In this document: positions 32,902 to 43,200 of the stretch, one piece after another
Layout: the number at the start of each line of letters is the position of its first letter
Position numbering within the stretch: the stretch's first letter is position 1
Assembly (NCBI RefSeq): GCF_026167665.1
Contig: NZ_CP098740.1
Location: 62,001-126,000 of the forward strand
DNA length: 64,000 nt
From: Streptomyces drozdowiczii
GTDB lineage: Bacteria > Actinomycetota > Actinomycetes > Streptomycetales > Streptomycetaceae
Direction: 5' to 3'
Made by a program: the position numbers and the translations under genes
The notes under the pieces: generated by a model
The model's database searches: none
What the model was told of the DNA's origin: nothing
The model's input: the letters and a program-made list of their open reading frames with translations, nothing else

Positions 32902-33242
32902 CTAGCAGTCGATCAAGGATCGTGCGACTTGATTGCCTGCTTCCGTATTGGCGATCCAGGCACGACTGCCCAGCTTAGGCTCCCAGGAAAGACGCTCAAG
33001 GTCATTGATTACCAACTGGACAACTTCGCGCACCTCCCCCTCCACGGCGAAAACCCCTCTGCGGCAAGTTCGCCAATCTGGATCAGATCATCTTCGAGCA
33101 GGAAGTGCAGCAGCTCGGCGAAGAACTCCTTCCATGAGCGGCCCTTCGCCTCTTCCCTTGCTGCCCAGATGAGCTGATCGATTGGGACCCAATCGTCCAT
33201 CCCTTCCATCAGCACGTCAGCGAAAACATTTCTGTCGATCAT
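32902..33242 (-). pseudogene. RHS immunity protein, frameshifted
   Basis: MIDRNVFADVLMEGMDDWVP opens the frame, which overlaps the RHS stop by 4 bases. The open frame as read stops at 33009 after 77 residues. A one-base correction in the CCGTGG stretch near 33040 gives a natural continuation: EGEVREVVQLVINDLERLSW, then EPKLGSRAWIANTEAGNQVA, ending RSLIDC at 32902. The full product would be about 113 residues. A dead immunity gene beside an intact toxin should be lethal, so sequence error or an inactive toxin is implied. Function is from position only. Confidence 0.6.
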
Positions 33243-36200
33243 GGCAAGTGAACCTTCATTGGCTTTCCACCACTACCTGGCTGGATATCTACTGTCGCTC
33301 CACCAGAAGCAGACGCCGTTCTCCACTGGATCACGGTGCCATCTTCGAGTCGATACACGTCCGGGATTTTGGGGCCTCGCGCTGGGAGTTGTTCAGCGCC
33401 AGCAGTCCAGCGCTCGAAGGCGTCACGCATCGTCTGCTCATCAGGCATCTCCCGCACGTGCCCCTGCCTCCCCTTCGGCAGGTTGTCGAACTCGGACTGC
33501 CATACGCCACACGATCCGTTGCTGTTGTGTACGAGTACCGGCGTGCTCCCCGCCAGCACATAGTACGCATGGATGTCCTGAATGGTGAGATCGTGGGTTC
33601 TCTGACGCTCGACATAGTGACGGAGAGCAACTATTCGAACACGGTCCCCTTGGCTCGTCTTCAGCCACTGACCGACAACCAGATCGCCCGCCTCGACCCA
33701 CTCATCAGCATTTGGCACCCAGAACGGATGCGTGTCGGTTGCGATGACGCTCGACAACTTCCCACCATCGGCGATGGTGACGTCCGTGAAGTATTTGTCG
33801 TCATCAGTGGTGATCGTGTCGATCACCTTTCTGTCGACGCTTACCCCGGTGCCCACATCCGTGGTTCGGACGACGTCCCCGACTTCTACGTCTTCGATGG
33901 CCTTCTGCGTTCCGTCGGCGAGCAGCACTCCCGTGCCGGGCGCGAAACTGTGACACTCACCAAGCTTCGGCTTAGCTTTCGCCTTAGGCTTAGGCTTAGG
34001 ACCTGCGACCGCACCGCCTTCCTCCGGCTCACGCGAAGTGAGCATGGCGATGAGGAAGCTGGGCACTAGGTACATGTCGCTCGACGTGTCAAACCCCTGG
34101 CCGGCTACCCACTCGTCGTACGTATTTCCGTAATCGCACCCTGGCGCACCTGCGCCACCATGCCAACAGTCACCGTCTACGAGCCATCCGGCCAGCTCTG
34201 CCGTGCGCGGAACGTTTCCGACGACACCGTAAACCAGTTCTCCGAAGCCGTGGCAGACCCCCGAGAACCAGTTGTTGCCGCAGGGGCCGTTGCCTCCGCT
34301 GTCGTTGCCGCCAGTGTCGCTGTCACCGCTATCACTGCCAGTGCCCTTGGTACTGGGCTGACCGCAGGTGTAGTAGCAGCCGTTCTCTCCGGTGCCTCCG
34401 GGTGCCTTGCCGGCATCCTCGCGGTGCTGGCCAGGGCGTGGCTCGTTGTGGCCAGTGCCGTCGTCGAGCCAGAGGCCGGTGGGATCTGAGTATGTGGCGG
34501 GGTTGTTGTTGCTGTAGGTGTAGCCGTTCATCTGCTGGGGGTCGGTGAGGTCGAGGACCGGGTCGACTGAGATGAAACGGCCGAGGTCGGCGTCGTACTC
34601 GCGGGCGCCGAGGTGGGTGAGGCCGGTGGTTTTGGTGTCGTCGGTGCCGCCGACGAATCCCTTGGTGCCGGGCCAGGTTGTGGGTGTCGTGCCGCGTTCT
34701 CCGCCGAAGGGGAGGGTGCGGCGCTGGGTGATGGCGAGGCTGGATGCCTGGATGGACAGTTCGCCGGTGCCGTGCTGGTCGGCGACGGTGAAGGCGAAGG
34801 TGCCGTCGTCACTGCGGATGGCCATCTGGCCACCGCCGAGGTCGAAGTACCGGGTGGCCTTTGCCTTGGTAGCGCCTGCCGGGAGGGCGACTTCGGTGTT
34901 CCCCAGGTACAGGGTGGTCTCGGTCGGGGTCCGGCCTATGAGCCGGTTGCCGGAGGCGTCGTAGAGGTAGCTGGTGGTCTTGCCGCTCTTGGTGACGCTC
35001 GCCAAGTGGTCCTCGACGTCCCAGGTCAGCGACTGGCCCGGCCGGGTGATCGTGTTCCCGGAGGCGTCGTAGGTGTAGACGTCGGTGGTGGATCCTGCCC
35101 GGCTGGTGGTCGTCCGGGAGCTTAGGCTGTGGGCCTGGGCCGTGCCGGGCTTGGGGTAGGTGTAGGTGTCCTTGAGGTCCTTGGCGGTGTCACCCGTTAC
35201 GTCGTGCCGGGTCTGGGTGGCACGGTTGCCGGACTTGTCGTAGGTGAAGGTCTGCCAGTACGGGGCTGGGCCTCCGACCTGTGACGCCGCGGGTGCGGTT
35301 GCGCAGGTTGTTGTGGGCTGGACCCAGGCTTCAGTGAGGCGGCCGAGGTAGTCGTAGGTGGAGCACTGGTTGTCCGTGCCGGTGCGGGACGTGTCCGAGA
35401 TTGCGCGGACGTTGCCGACCTCGTCGTAGTGGTAGGTGGCGTAGCGGTCGACGCCGGGCTGGTCCTGGCGGTCGACGCGGGAGGTGGCGAGGCGCTGGGT
35501 GCCCCACTCGTAGGTGTTGGTGACCTGCGTGATCTTGCCGCTGTTGGTCAGGCTCATCTGGTACTGGAGCGGCTTGCCGGTGAGGCTGTAGCTGACGCTG
35601 GATGTCATGCCCTCGCCGTAGACCGTGGCAGGGCGGAGCGTTGCGTTGTCGTAGGTGTAGTTCGTGGATCCGCCCGGCAGGGAGCCGGCGGCGGAGTAGC
35701 TCACGCCTGCGGTGAGGCCGGAGGGCAGGAAGGTGGTGCCGGTCTGGTAGGTGCCCTGGAGGGCGCCCTCAGCGGCGGGGATGACGACTGCGGTCCGGAT
35801 GGGACGGTAGAGCTTGTCGTAGGCGGTGACCTTGGAGGTGTATGCCTGGCCGTTCACGTACCGGGTGGATTCGGCGAGCTGCCCCTTGGCGCCTGAGACC
35901 GTGTCGTAGACCTGCTTGGTCCGCAGGGTTCCGGTGGCGGACTTCTCGCGTACCTCGGTCTGGCGGCCGAGGTCGTCGTAGAGGTACGCCAGTCCGGGGA
36001 CGTCGGTGCGCGAGCCCTTGGTGAAGGTCACCTGGCCGCGGTCGTCGTAGGTGGTGGTTGCCGTGCCCTGGTCAGGGTCGGTTGTGGAGATCTTCCGGCC
36101 GAGCTGGTCGTACGTGTACGTCCAGTGGTTTCCGGCGGGGTCGGTGACCTTGTCCAGTTCGTTGCGCGGTGTGTAGTGGTACGTAGTGCTGTCGTAGGCG

Positions 36201-39200
36201 GCGTCAGCGGAACGGCTGTGCAGCTGCCGCAGCTCTACGGTGTTGCCGCGGGCGTCGCTCAACACCGTGGTGGCTGTGCCGCCAACCGGGGGGATGGTCG
36301 TGGTGCGGTCGCCACCGTAGATGGTCTTGGTGGTGTTGAGGATCTGGCCGCCGTCACCGTTGCCGGCCATCTGCTGCATCTGAACGGCGCGGTTCAGTCC
36401 GTCGTACGCAGTACGGGTCTGGGTCTCGACCGACAGTGCGTCGTCCGGCTTGAAGAGCTCGGTGCTGGGCGCGTCCGTGACGTAATAGGGCTCGAAGGTC
36501 TTGGTGACGAGGCCGCGTTCGTCGTAGAAGGTGTCCGCGAGGACGCCGCCGCCATCGGGCCCGGGGTCCTGGGTCTGGCGGCTTCGCAGGAATCCGTCGA
36601 ACAGTTCGTAGGACGTGATCTGTCCGCCGGTGTTGTTCAGCGACTTGGTCGCGACCGCGACCGGCTTGTCCTCGTCGACCGTGTAGACGAACTCCTTGGT
36701 GGGCGTTTGCGTGTTGCGGCGGTCGGCGGCCCAGACCTTGGTCGTCCGGCCGAGCGCGTCGTAGGCATACTCGGCGACGTTGTTGTTCGTGTCGGTCTTC
36801 TTGGCGACCAGCCCTCGCACCGTGTCAAAGTCCGTGGTGGAGACCTGGGCCGTCGTTGCGTCGGATGCCTTGGCCGGTGGCGTGGTCACCTTCGCTTGGG
36901 TGGCGAAGCCGGTCGTGGGCGTGTAGGTGTTTGTGGTGGTGCGGCCGTCCGTGCGGGCGGTGCGGACAGGGGTGCCGTCGTCCGTGACCGTCACATCGGC
37001 GGTCAGGTCGGTGGTACTCAGCGGCCTGCCGTAGATGTCGAACTTGGCTCCGGCTTCGATGTACGTGGCCTTCGTGCCATCGTGGCTCTTCAGGGATGCG
37101 ACCGCGGTCACGTTCCCCTTCGTGGGGGCGGCTCCGTAGGCGCCGTTGTCGTAGGCCGAGCGGACGTCGCTCAGCACATCCTTCGTTCGGTCGACCGGCG
37201 CGTCACATGCCTTGGCGACCGTCTCTGTGCGGACCGGCATGCTGAGAATTGCGCTGCTCGCATCCCCCGCGTAGGTGGTACGCGTGCATGTGTTGTCCGC
37301 GGAAGTGGTGTCGTCGCCGTAGTCGTCAGCTTCGATGATTCGACCGGCGATGGTGTCGTGCTTGGTCGCCGTTGCGGTGGTGCGCCACTTGTTGCCTGCG
37401 CCCGCGTCCAGTGACGTCCAGGTCTTGCTGCTGGCGGTTCCGGTGAAGTTGGAGGTGACGGTGCCCCAGTCCCGGACCTTCTTCCCGGTCTCGTGGTACC
37501 AGGGACGGCTGACAGTCTTGCCGAGAATCTTGCCGCCGGGCTTGTCGAAGGTCACCGTCTTGTAGCCGAAGCCGGGGACGGCTTCGTGGTCGGTGATGGG
37601 GTCGCCCTCGCCCTCGTCCAACGTGGCGGAGACGGACTTGGTACCTCCGGAGGCATCCTTGCGGTCGCCGTTCATGCCGCGCAGGAAGTAGCTATCCTGC
37701 TGCGTCTTCATCTCAGTGGCGCCACCCTGGCCTCCGGTCCTGACCCTGACGTGCTGGTAGCCACGCCACTGGGACCAGGTCTTCTCCTTCTCCTTGGTCA
37801 GGCCGTCGTCATCGTCGTAGTGCCAAGCGGCATCACCGAGGTAGTCGTACATGGTGACCTGGTCCGGCGACCCGCCGGTTCGGTCCGTCTTGGTCACGGA
37901 GTCGGTGACGTACTTGTTGAACCACTGCAGGTCCGCGTCGTCGGTGCTGTCCCCGCCGATGTACTGCGGGAAGCACCTCGTGGTGTTCGTCGCCGGAGTC
38001 GGCAGCTCGCTCCAGTTACATGCAGGGGCGGAGAAGTTCGCATCGATCTGCCCACCCGACTCGTCGGCAACGCTCGAGAGCCGGTCCTTGACGAACGGGG
38101 CGTAGCCGTCGCCGGTCTTGTCGAGCCGGTTCTCCAGCTGGGTGTAGTCGAAGGTGGTCTTGGGGAGCGTGATGGCCGGGGTCGCCGATTCGCCGGTGTG
38201 CTGGATGCTGTCCAGCAGGAGCTGGTAGTCGACGTCCGCGGTGCCCCAGTGGTGGTCGAACTTCCAGGAGTCGACCTTGTCGTAGGTGCCTGCGGTGTTG
38301 CGCACCTGGGTCGTGATGCCGGTGAGCCGCTTGCGGGTCCAGAAGGACGGGGAGAGCCGGCCGTTGTCGCAGCTGGTGCCGGCCTTGCAGTTGAGGTCCC
38401 AGGGGGTGTCGTACCAGTAGGCCGACTTGGAGTCGATCGTGTCGGACGCGCAGGTCACACCTGTCTGGGGCAGGCAGCGTTCCTTGTTGTCGAAGACGAC
38501 CTGGGCCAGTGGCGGGGCGTAGTAGGCGCCCTGTCGCAGGCCGTAGTTGATCTTGTCGAGGTACCCGCCGCGGACGTACGACGTGTCGTCTTCGGCCTTG
38601 AGGTTGCGGCCGTAGGAGTTGGTCTCCTTGCCGTAGTGATAGGTGATGGCGTTGCCGTGGGTGTCGACAACGGTGTCGAGGTTCCATCGCCAGCCCTGTT
38701 GGCACCAGGATTCCGCGAACGTGGCGCCGTGGCACTTCTCGCCGGTGTCGTTCCCGTAGACCGGAACCGTCCAGGTCGAGTTCGTGTCCTCGTCGCCTTC
38801 CTTCCAGTCGCTGGGCCGGTTGAGGCCGAAGTAGTACTTCGTACCGTCCGGGGTGGTCACACGCCAGTACTCGCCATCGTTGTCACCGTTTTCGAGGGCG
38901 GTGTTGTAGCTGCGGGCGATCTTCGTGCCGTCGTCGTTCTTGAGCTTGAAGGTGTTGGTGCCGGTCTGGACGAGTTCGCCGCTCGCGCCGTTGAACGAGA
39001 TGTAGGCGTTGTCGTACGCCCAGCACAGGTCACCGGGCTTACCGCCGTCGGCGTTCTTCACGCCGTCGTCGGCGCACGGCTTGTAGCGGCGCTCAATGGA
39101 ACCGGGCCACAGGTCGAAGCCATCGCCGACCCAGGAGCCCTGGTTGTTCGTTCCCCCGGTACGCCCGTCGATGGCACCCGACGAGTAGGAGAGACCGACG

Positions 39201-40084
39201 CTCGGCTTCAGCCCGCCCGGTACCTCAGGGGTCTGGAAGTCGTAGGACCAGGTGAAGTCGCCGGTGTTGAGGCTGGTGGCCCAGGTGGAGGAAGGCGAGA
39301 GAGAGGTGGCCTTGTAGTCGCCCTTGTCCCCCTCCTCCGCCGCCGTGGCCGCGAGAACCGTCGGCGCTCCGGCCTGCAGTGACATGGCGCTGGCGGTCAG
39401 CGTCTGCTGGTCCGTGTTGTTGACTGCCGCGACCGGCTGCGACTTGCGGCACTTGTCCTGCTCGGGCGTCGTCAACGCACAGGACGGCAGTTTCACCAAC
39501 TGCATGCGGGACGCGTAGGAGCCGCCGAAGGACTGGGCGAAGGAGGAGTAGTCGACGGAGACGTCAAGCGGAGCCTTGCCCTCGGCGGAGGAATCCGCGG
39601 CCTTCGGAGCGAGGGTGAACAGCAGGCCCTTCACTCCCACACGCTTGGCGTGCTGGGAATCGAATACGCGTGAGGTGACGCCGTTCAGCGCAAGAGCGTC
39701 GCTCGCCATGCTGCTCTTCGCCCTGCTCTTGCCGGTCGCACTGCTCGTGGCACGCGCGATCCCGATGGGCTGCCCCTTCGGCGAGGCGAACCGGCTCGCG
39801 CCCTTGGCGCCCGGGGCCGGAAGTGACGAGGTGACCTCGGTCGCCTTCGGCAGCGTGCTGTGCGGGGTGGCTGTCGGAACGCGCGATCCCTTGTGCTGCG
39901 CCCGCGGTTTCACCTTCGTGTCCTTGGTGCCCGCAACAGGCTTCTCCGACGCAGGCAGACCGGGCAGGCTCGACGCCGCAGCAGCGACGGGGGTTGCGAC
40001 GCCCTGCAGGAGACTACCTATGAGAACCGTGGACAGGACGAGTGAGGTTCTGCGGAGCAATCTTGCTCCGGGGCTGGCTTTCAT
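33239..40084 (-). CDS. RHS/YD-repeat polymorphic toxin with HINT domain
   Basis: About 2,281 residues from ATG 40084 (upstream ATG 40099 and GTG 40120 are alternatives). A twin-arginine-free signal region (RRTSLVLSTVLIGSLLQGVA) suggests secretion. A long N-terminal region (YDVTT-type insert, GVTSRVFDSQHAKRVGVKGL) precedes dozens of YD repeats such as YTYDQLGRKISTTDPDQG. The RHS core reads REYDADLGRFISVDPVLDLT and YTYSNNNPATYSDPTG. A HINT (intein-like) domain follows, from CHSFAPGTGVLLADG to YYVLAGSTPVLVHN. The ~90-residue toxin tip (GRQGHVREMPDEQTMRDAFE … KPMKVHLP) is not recognised; RNase is possible. The partner LamG gene is upstream. Confidence 0.9.
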   Translation of the reverse strand: MKASPGARLLRRTSLVLSTVLIGSLLQGVATPVAAAASSLPGLPASEKPVAGTKDTKVKPRAQHKGSRVPTATPHSTLPKATEVTSSLPAPGAKGASRFASPKGQPIGIARATSSATGKSRAKSSMASDALALNGVTSRVFDSQHAKRVGVKGLLFTLAPKAADSSAEGKAPLDVSVDYSSFAQSFGGSYASRMQLVKLPSCALTTPEQDKCRKSQPVAAVNNTDQQTLTASAMSLQAGAPTVLAATAAEEGDKGDYKATSLSPSSTWATSLNTGDFTWSYDFQTPEVPGGLKPSVGLSYSSGAIDGRTGGTNNQGSWVGDGFDLWPGSIERRYKPCADDGVKNADGGKPGDLCWAYDNAYISFNGASGELVQTGTNTFKLKNDDGTKIARSYNTALENGDNDGEYWRVTTPDGTKYYFGLNRPSDWKEGDEDTNSTWTVPVYGNDTGEKCHGATFAESWCQQGWRWNLDTVVDTHGNAITYHYGKETNSYGRNLKAEDDTSYVRGGYLDKINYGLRQGAYYAPPLAQVVFDNKERCLPQTGVTCASDTIDSKSAYWYDTPWDLNCKAGTSCDNGRLSPSFWTRKRLTGITTQVRNTAGTYDKVDSWKFDHHWGTADVDYQLLLDSIQHTGESATPAITLPKTTFDYTQLENRLDKTGDGYAPFVKDRLSSVADESGGQIDANFSAPACNWSELPTPATNTTRCFPQYIGGDSTDDADLQWFNKYVTDSVTKTDRTGGSPDQVTMYDYLGDAAWHYDDDDGLTKEKEKTWSQWRGYQHVRVRTGGQGGATEMKTQQDSYFLRGMNGDRKDASGGTKSVSATLDEGEGDPITDHEAVPGFGYKTVTFDKPGGKILGKTVSRPWYHETGKKVRDWGTVTSNFTGTASSKTWTSLDAGAGNKWRTTATATKHDTIAGRIIEADDYGDDTTSADNTCTRTTYAGDASSAILSMPVRTETVAKACDAPVDRTKDVLSDVRSAYDNGAYGAAPTKGNVTAVASLKSHDGTKATYIEAGAKFDIYGRPLSTTDLTADVTVTDDGTPVRTARTDGRTTTNTYTPTTGFATQAKVTTPPAKASDATTAQVSTTDFDTVRGLVAKKTDTNNNVAEYAYDALGRTTKVWAADRRNTQTPTKEFVYTVDEDKPVAVATKSLNNTGGQITSYELFDGFLRSRQTQDPGPDGGGVLADTFYDERGLVTKTFEPYYVTDAPSTELFKPDDALSVETQTRTAYDGLNRAVQMQQMAGNGDGGQILNTTKTIYGGDRTTTIPPVGGTATTVLSDARGNTVELRQLHSRSADAAYDSTTYHYTPRNELDKVTDPAGNHWTYTYDQLGRKISTTDPDQGTATTTYDDRGQVTFTKGSRTDVPGLAYLYDDLGRQTEVREKSATGTLRTKQVYDTVSGAKGQLAESTRYVNGQAYTSKVTAYDKLYRPIRTAVVIPAAEGALQGTYQTGTTFLPSGLTAGVSYSAAGSLPGGSTNYTYDNATLRPATVYGEGMTSSVSYSLTGKPLQYQMSLTNSGKITQVTNTYEWGTQRLATSRVDRQDQPGVDRYATYHYDEVGNVRAISDTSRTGTDNQCSTYDYLGRLTEAWVQPTTTCATAPAASQVGGPAPYWQTFTYDKSGNRATQTRHDVTGDTAKDLKDTYTYPKPGTAQAHSLSSRTTTSRAGSTTDVYTYDASGNTITRPGQSLTWDVEDHLASVTKSGKTTSYLYDASGNRLIGRTPTETTLYLGNTEVALPAGATKAKATRYFDLGGGQMAIRSDDGTFAFTVADQHGTGELSIQASSLAITQRRTLPFGGERGTTPTTWPGTKGFVGGTDDTKTTGLTHLGAREYDADLGRFISVDPVLDLTDPQQMNGYTYSNNNPATYSDPTGLWLDDGTGHNEPRPGQHREDAGKAPGGTGENGCYYTCGQPSTKGTGSDSGDSDTGGNDSGGNGPCGNNWFSGVCHGFGELVYGVVGNVPRTAELAGWLVDGDCWHGGAGAPGCDYGNTYDEWVAGQGFDTSSDMYLVPSFLIAMLTSREPEEGGAVAGPKPKPKAKAKPKLGECHSFAPGTGVLLADGTQKAIEDVEVGDVVRTTDVGTGVSVDRKVIDTITTDDDKYFTDVTIADGGKLSSVIATDTHPFWVPNADEWVEAGDLVVGQWLKTSQGDRVRIVALRHYVERQRTHDLTIQDIHAYYVLAGSTPVLVHNSNGSCGVWQSEFDNLPKGRQGHVREMPDEQTMRDAFERWTAGAEQLPARGPKIPDVYRLEDGTVIQWRTASASGGATVDIQPGSGGKPMKVHLP

Positions 40085-40177
40085 ATGTGACGTGTCCATC
40101 ACTGTCGGGCGCCCGACCACTCAGATGGGCCAGGCGCGGAAAACTTGGGTCGATATCGCGCAGAGGTGTCTGCGCAT

Positions 40178-40216
40178 GTCGGGTGGGCGGACCACTGACA
40201 GGTCCGCCCACCCGAC
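40178..40216 (-). terminator. 16-bp perfect hairpin between LamG and RHS genes
   Basis: GTCGGGTGGGCGGACC (40178-40193) and its exact complement (40201-40216) with a 7-base loop, directly after the LamG stop. It is a strong terminator or attenuator, and it may lower RHS expression relative to LamG. Confidence 0.7.
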
Positions 40217-40225
40217 GCTGGTGGA

Positions 40226-43200
40226 TCAGCCTTGGTTACCGCTAGGAACGTCGGTGGGGATGTCGAAGTACATTCCGGCCAGCTGCTGGACCTGGCTGTC
40301 GTCCAGCGCCCCCTGGAAGGCCCAGACGTCGTCGATGACGCCGGGGAAGTACTGCCCGAAGGCGCCCGCCGTCTTGGCGCGGCCGACCTGCAGGGTGCCG
40401 CCCGCCTTGAACGTCAGGACGTTGTCGGCCCAGGCGATCAGGTCCTGGCAGGAGGTGTCATCCGCGTCACCGTTGCCGTCGGCGTCGGTGCAGGCGGTCT
40501 CCTGCAGCACGCCGTTGACGTACAGGCGGGCCTCCTTGGCGAAGCCGTCGTAGACCAGGGCCAGGTGGTTCCAGTCTCGTGCGTCGTAGAACTCGGTGTT
40601 CGAGACGCTGTCGGTGTCGGCTTTGGCGGTGTCCTCGGTGCGGATGTCCGCGCTGTAGCTGCCCATCCCGTCCGCGTTCGCGGCATCCGGGGTGAAGTGC
40701 AGGTCGAAGGAGCTGGTGTAGGTGCCTGCGGCGGAGACCACGCTCGCGTTCTGGGTGGGCAGTGCCGCGGCCTGCGCCCATGCGGTGACGGTGAAGCTGG
40801 AGGACGTGTCCAGCGGCTGGCTGTTCGCGGTGGCGTAGTCGTCCACGCCGTCCAGCTGCAGGCCGTTGAAGTCGATCCAGCCCATGCCCTGCTGGGCCTG
40901 CCCCCCAGGGTCATCGTGTTGGCGTTGTCGGAGGAGTCCGGGGTGGTGGCCGGGCTTCCAGTGGACACGGTCTCGAAGTTCCAGCGGGCCTTGACCAGCG
41001 GGCGCTGCCGGAACATCTGCCCGACCTCCTCGGCGGAGACGGGCCTATCCATCACTCGGACGTCGTCGATGGTGCCGGGGAAGTAGGAGCCCATGGCTCC
41101 GCTGTAGTTCGACGCCCCGATGTACATCGACTGGTTCGCGTAGAACGCCCCCTCCAACGTCGTGGCGCCGACCTTGGCCCCGTTCACGTACAGAGTGAGG
41201 GTGTTGGCGACGACGTCGTGCACGCCGACCAGGTGCACCCACTCCCCCACCCGGGCGGTGGTGCCGTCGGGCTGCATCGCGCGGATGGGCTTGGCGTCGA
41301 CGCTGTCGGACGAGTACTGGTTGAACACCCACCGGTCATATCCGGCCGAGTAGTACAGCTCGAATCCAGGAGCCACCTGGCCGGCCTGCGCGGTGATCAC
41401 CGCGGCGCCGGTCGGCTTCTTGTCGAGCTTGGCCCAGGCCGAGACCGTGAAGCTGCGCTCGGTGTTGACGTGCGGGCCGCTGGTCTGGCCGATCTTCGCG
41501 TAGCCGTTGGTGCCGTTGAACTTGGCAGCCTTGCCCGCGATGCCCTCCACGCCGGTGGTGACCGTGCCGTTGTACTTGGCGGGCAGGACGCCGCCGTGTC
41601 CGCTCAGCTCGGTGGCATCGGCCGCGTCGTCCATGTCGAAGACGGCGATGGCGGGGCGGCCGGGGTCGCCCACGCTCTGCTTGGCCTTGAGCTTGTCGAC
41701 CTCGTCCTGAGCGAGCGGCTTGTCGAAGATCTGCAGATCGTCGATGGTGCCCGGGAAGAGAGCGCTCGGCGTGCCGGTGAAGTTCTTACCACCCACCAGC
41801 AGGCCGCGCCGCGCGATCCACGGCGTGTCGTAGGGCACCGTCTCGGCCAGCACACCGTCCACGAACAGCTGCAACTCGTGGGTGGACGCTGAATTGGAGT
41901 AGGAGCCGACCAGATGCGTCCAAGTCCCGGCCTTCACCTTGCTGGTGTCACCCTGATCGGCGCGCGCCAGACCAGCGGAGGCGTCGTCGGACTTGTACTG
42001 GTTGAACGACCAGCCGTATGTGGTGGAGTAGTACAGCTCCATGCCGGGAGCATTGTTGCCCGGGATGAGGGCGACATCTGCGGTCGCGGTCGGGATCTTG
42101 TCGAGCTTCACCCACGCCGAGACCGCGAATCCCCTGCTCGTGTCGACGGGCGAGAGATCGGTGGAGGCGTAGGCGTCAGTGCCGTTGAACTTCACCGCCG
42201 TGCCATCGGCCCCGGTCACGCCCGGGATCGCGCCGCCGTGCAGGGCAAGCGCGCGCTCCGGGGTGGAACCCTTGGCCTCGCTCGCTCCCGCCGCCTCGTC
42301 CAGCTGCCAGGTGGCCCGGGCCGGCTGGCCCGCCTTCACCCGGAACTGGTAGGTCCGGATCTCGCTGCCGTTGCCGGCAGAGTCGAAGGCCTGCGCGGTC
42401 ACGAAGTTGACGCCCGGCTTGGAGGGGAGCACCTTCGCGATCTCGGCGGCCCCGCCCGAGGTCGTGATCTTGTTCTTCGAGGACGGGTTGGTGTTGATGC
42501 CGTACCAGTACGACGTCACGTCCGTACTGGCAGAGTCGATCGTGAATGACCCGTATTGCCCCACGCCGTCATACCAGGGGTCGTCCGGGTCCTTCGGATC
42601 GGACTGCGGGTACTGGCCCGATGACACGGCCGGAGCCTTGGGCACCGACGTGTCATATACGAAGTAGCAGGCCTCCGCATCACCGGCGTACGACCACGGT
42701 GAATACTGCCCGCCGTCATAGACGCGGGCGTACCAGTTGACCGACTTGGTCGGAATCGACGAAGGCAGGCTGATCGTGAAGTCGGAACCTGACTTCTTGG
42801 CACTGGTCCTGGCCGGGCTCCACGTGCCCCCATCCCAGTGCGCCTGGAACTGCACCGAGACGCTGTCGCCGTCTGGGTCCGTCACGTTGTTCGCGGTGAG
42901 TCTGCCGAGGGTTCGCACCCGCGCGGGCTTCGAGGCGGGCTGGCAGGTGCCGCCGTACTCCATCGTCAGCTGAGAGGACTTCAGCTGGGAGGGCGGACGG
43001 TTGTACTTCACCCGCAGAAAGGCCTTGTCAGAGAACCGCTTCCACCCATAGCCGTCACTCTCGCTGCCCGCCCGCAGACCGAACGTCATCGTGGAGTCGT
43101 GTGCGTTCGCCGCCGACTGGACGGCCGACTTCACACTGAACTCGGCGTCCTTGGCCGAGCAGCCGCTGTAGCCGTACGCGAATGAGTCCGAGGCCAGCTG

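Noticed and set aside
35429..39382. Several long plus-strand frames inside the RHS gene
   Set aside because: Antisense shadows caused by high G+C; valine/glycine-rich with no domain.
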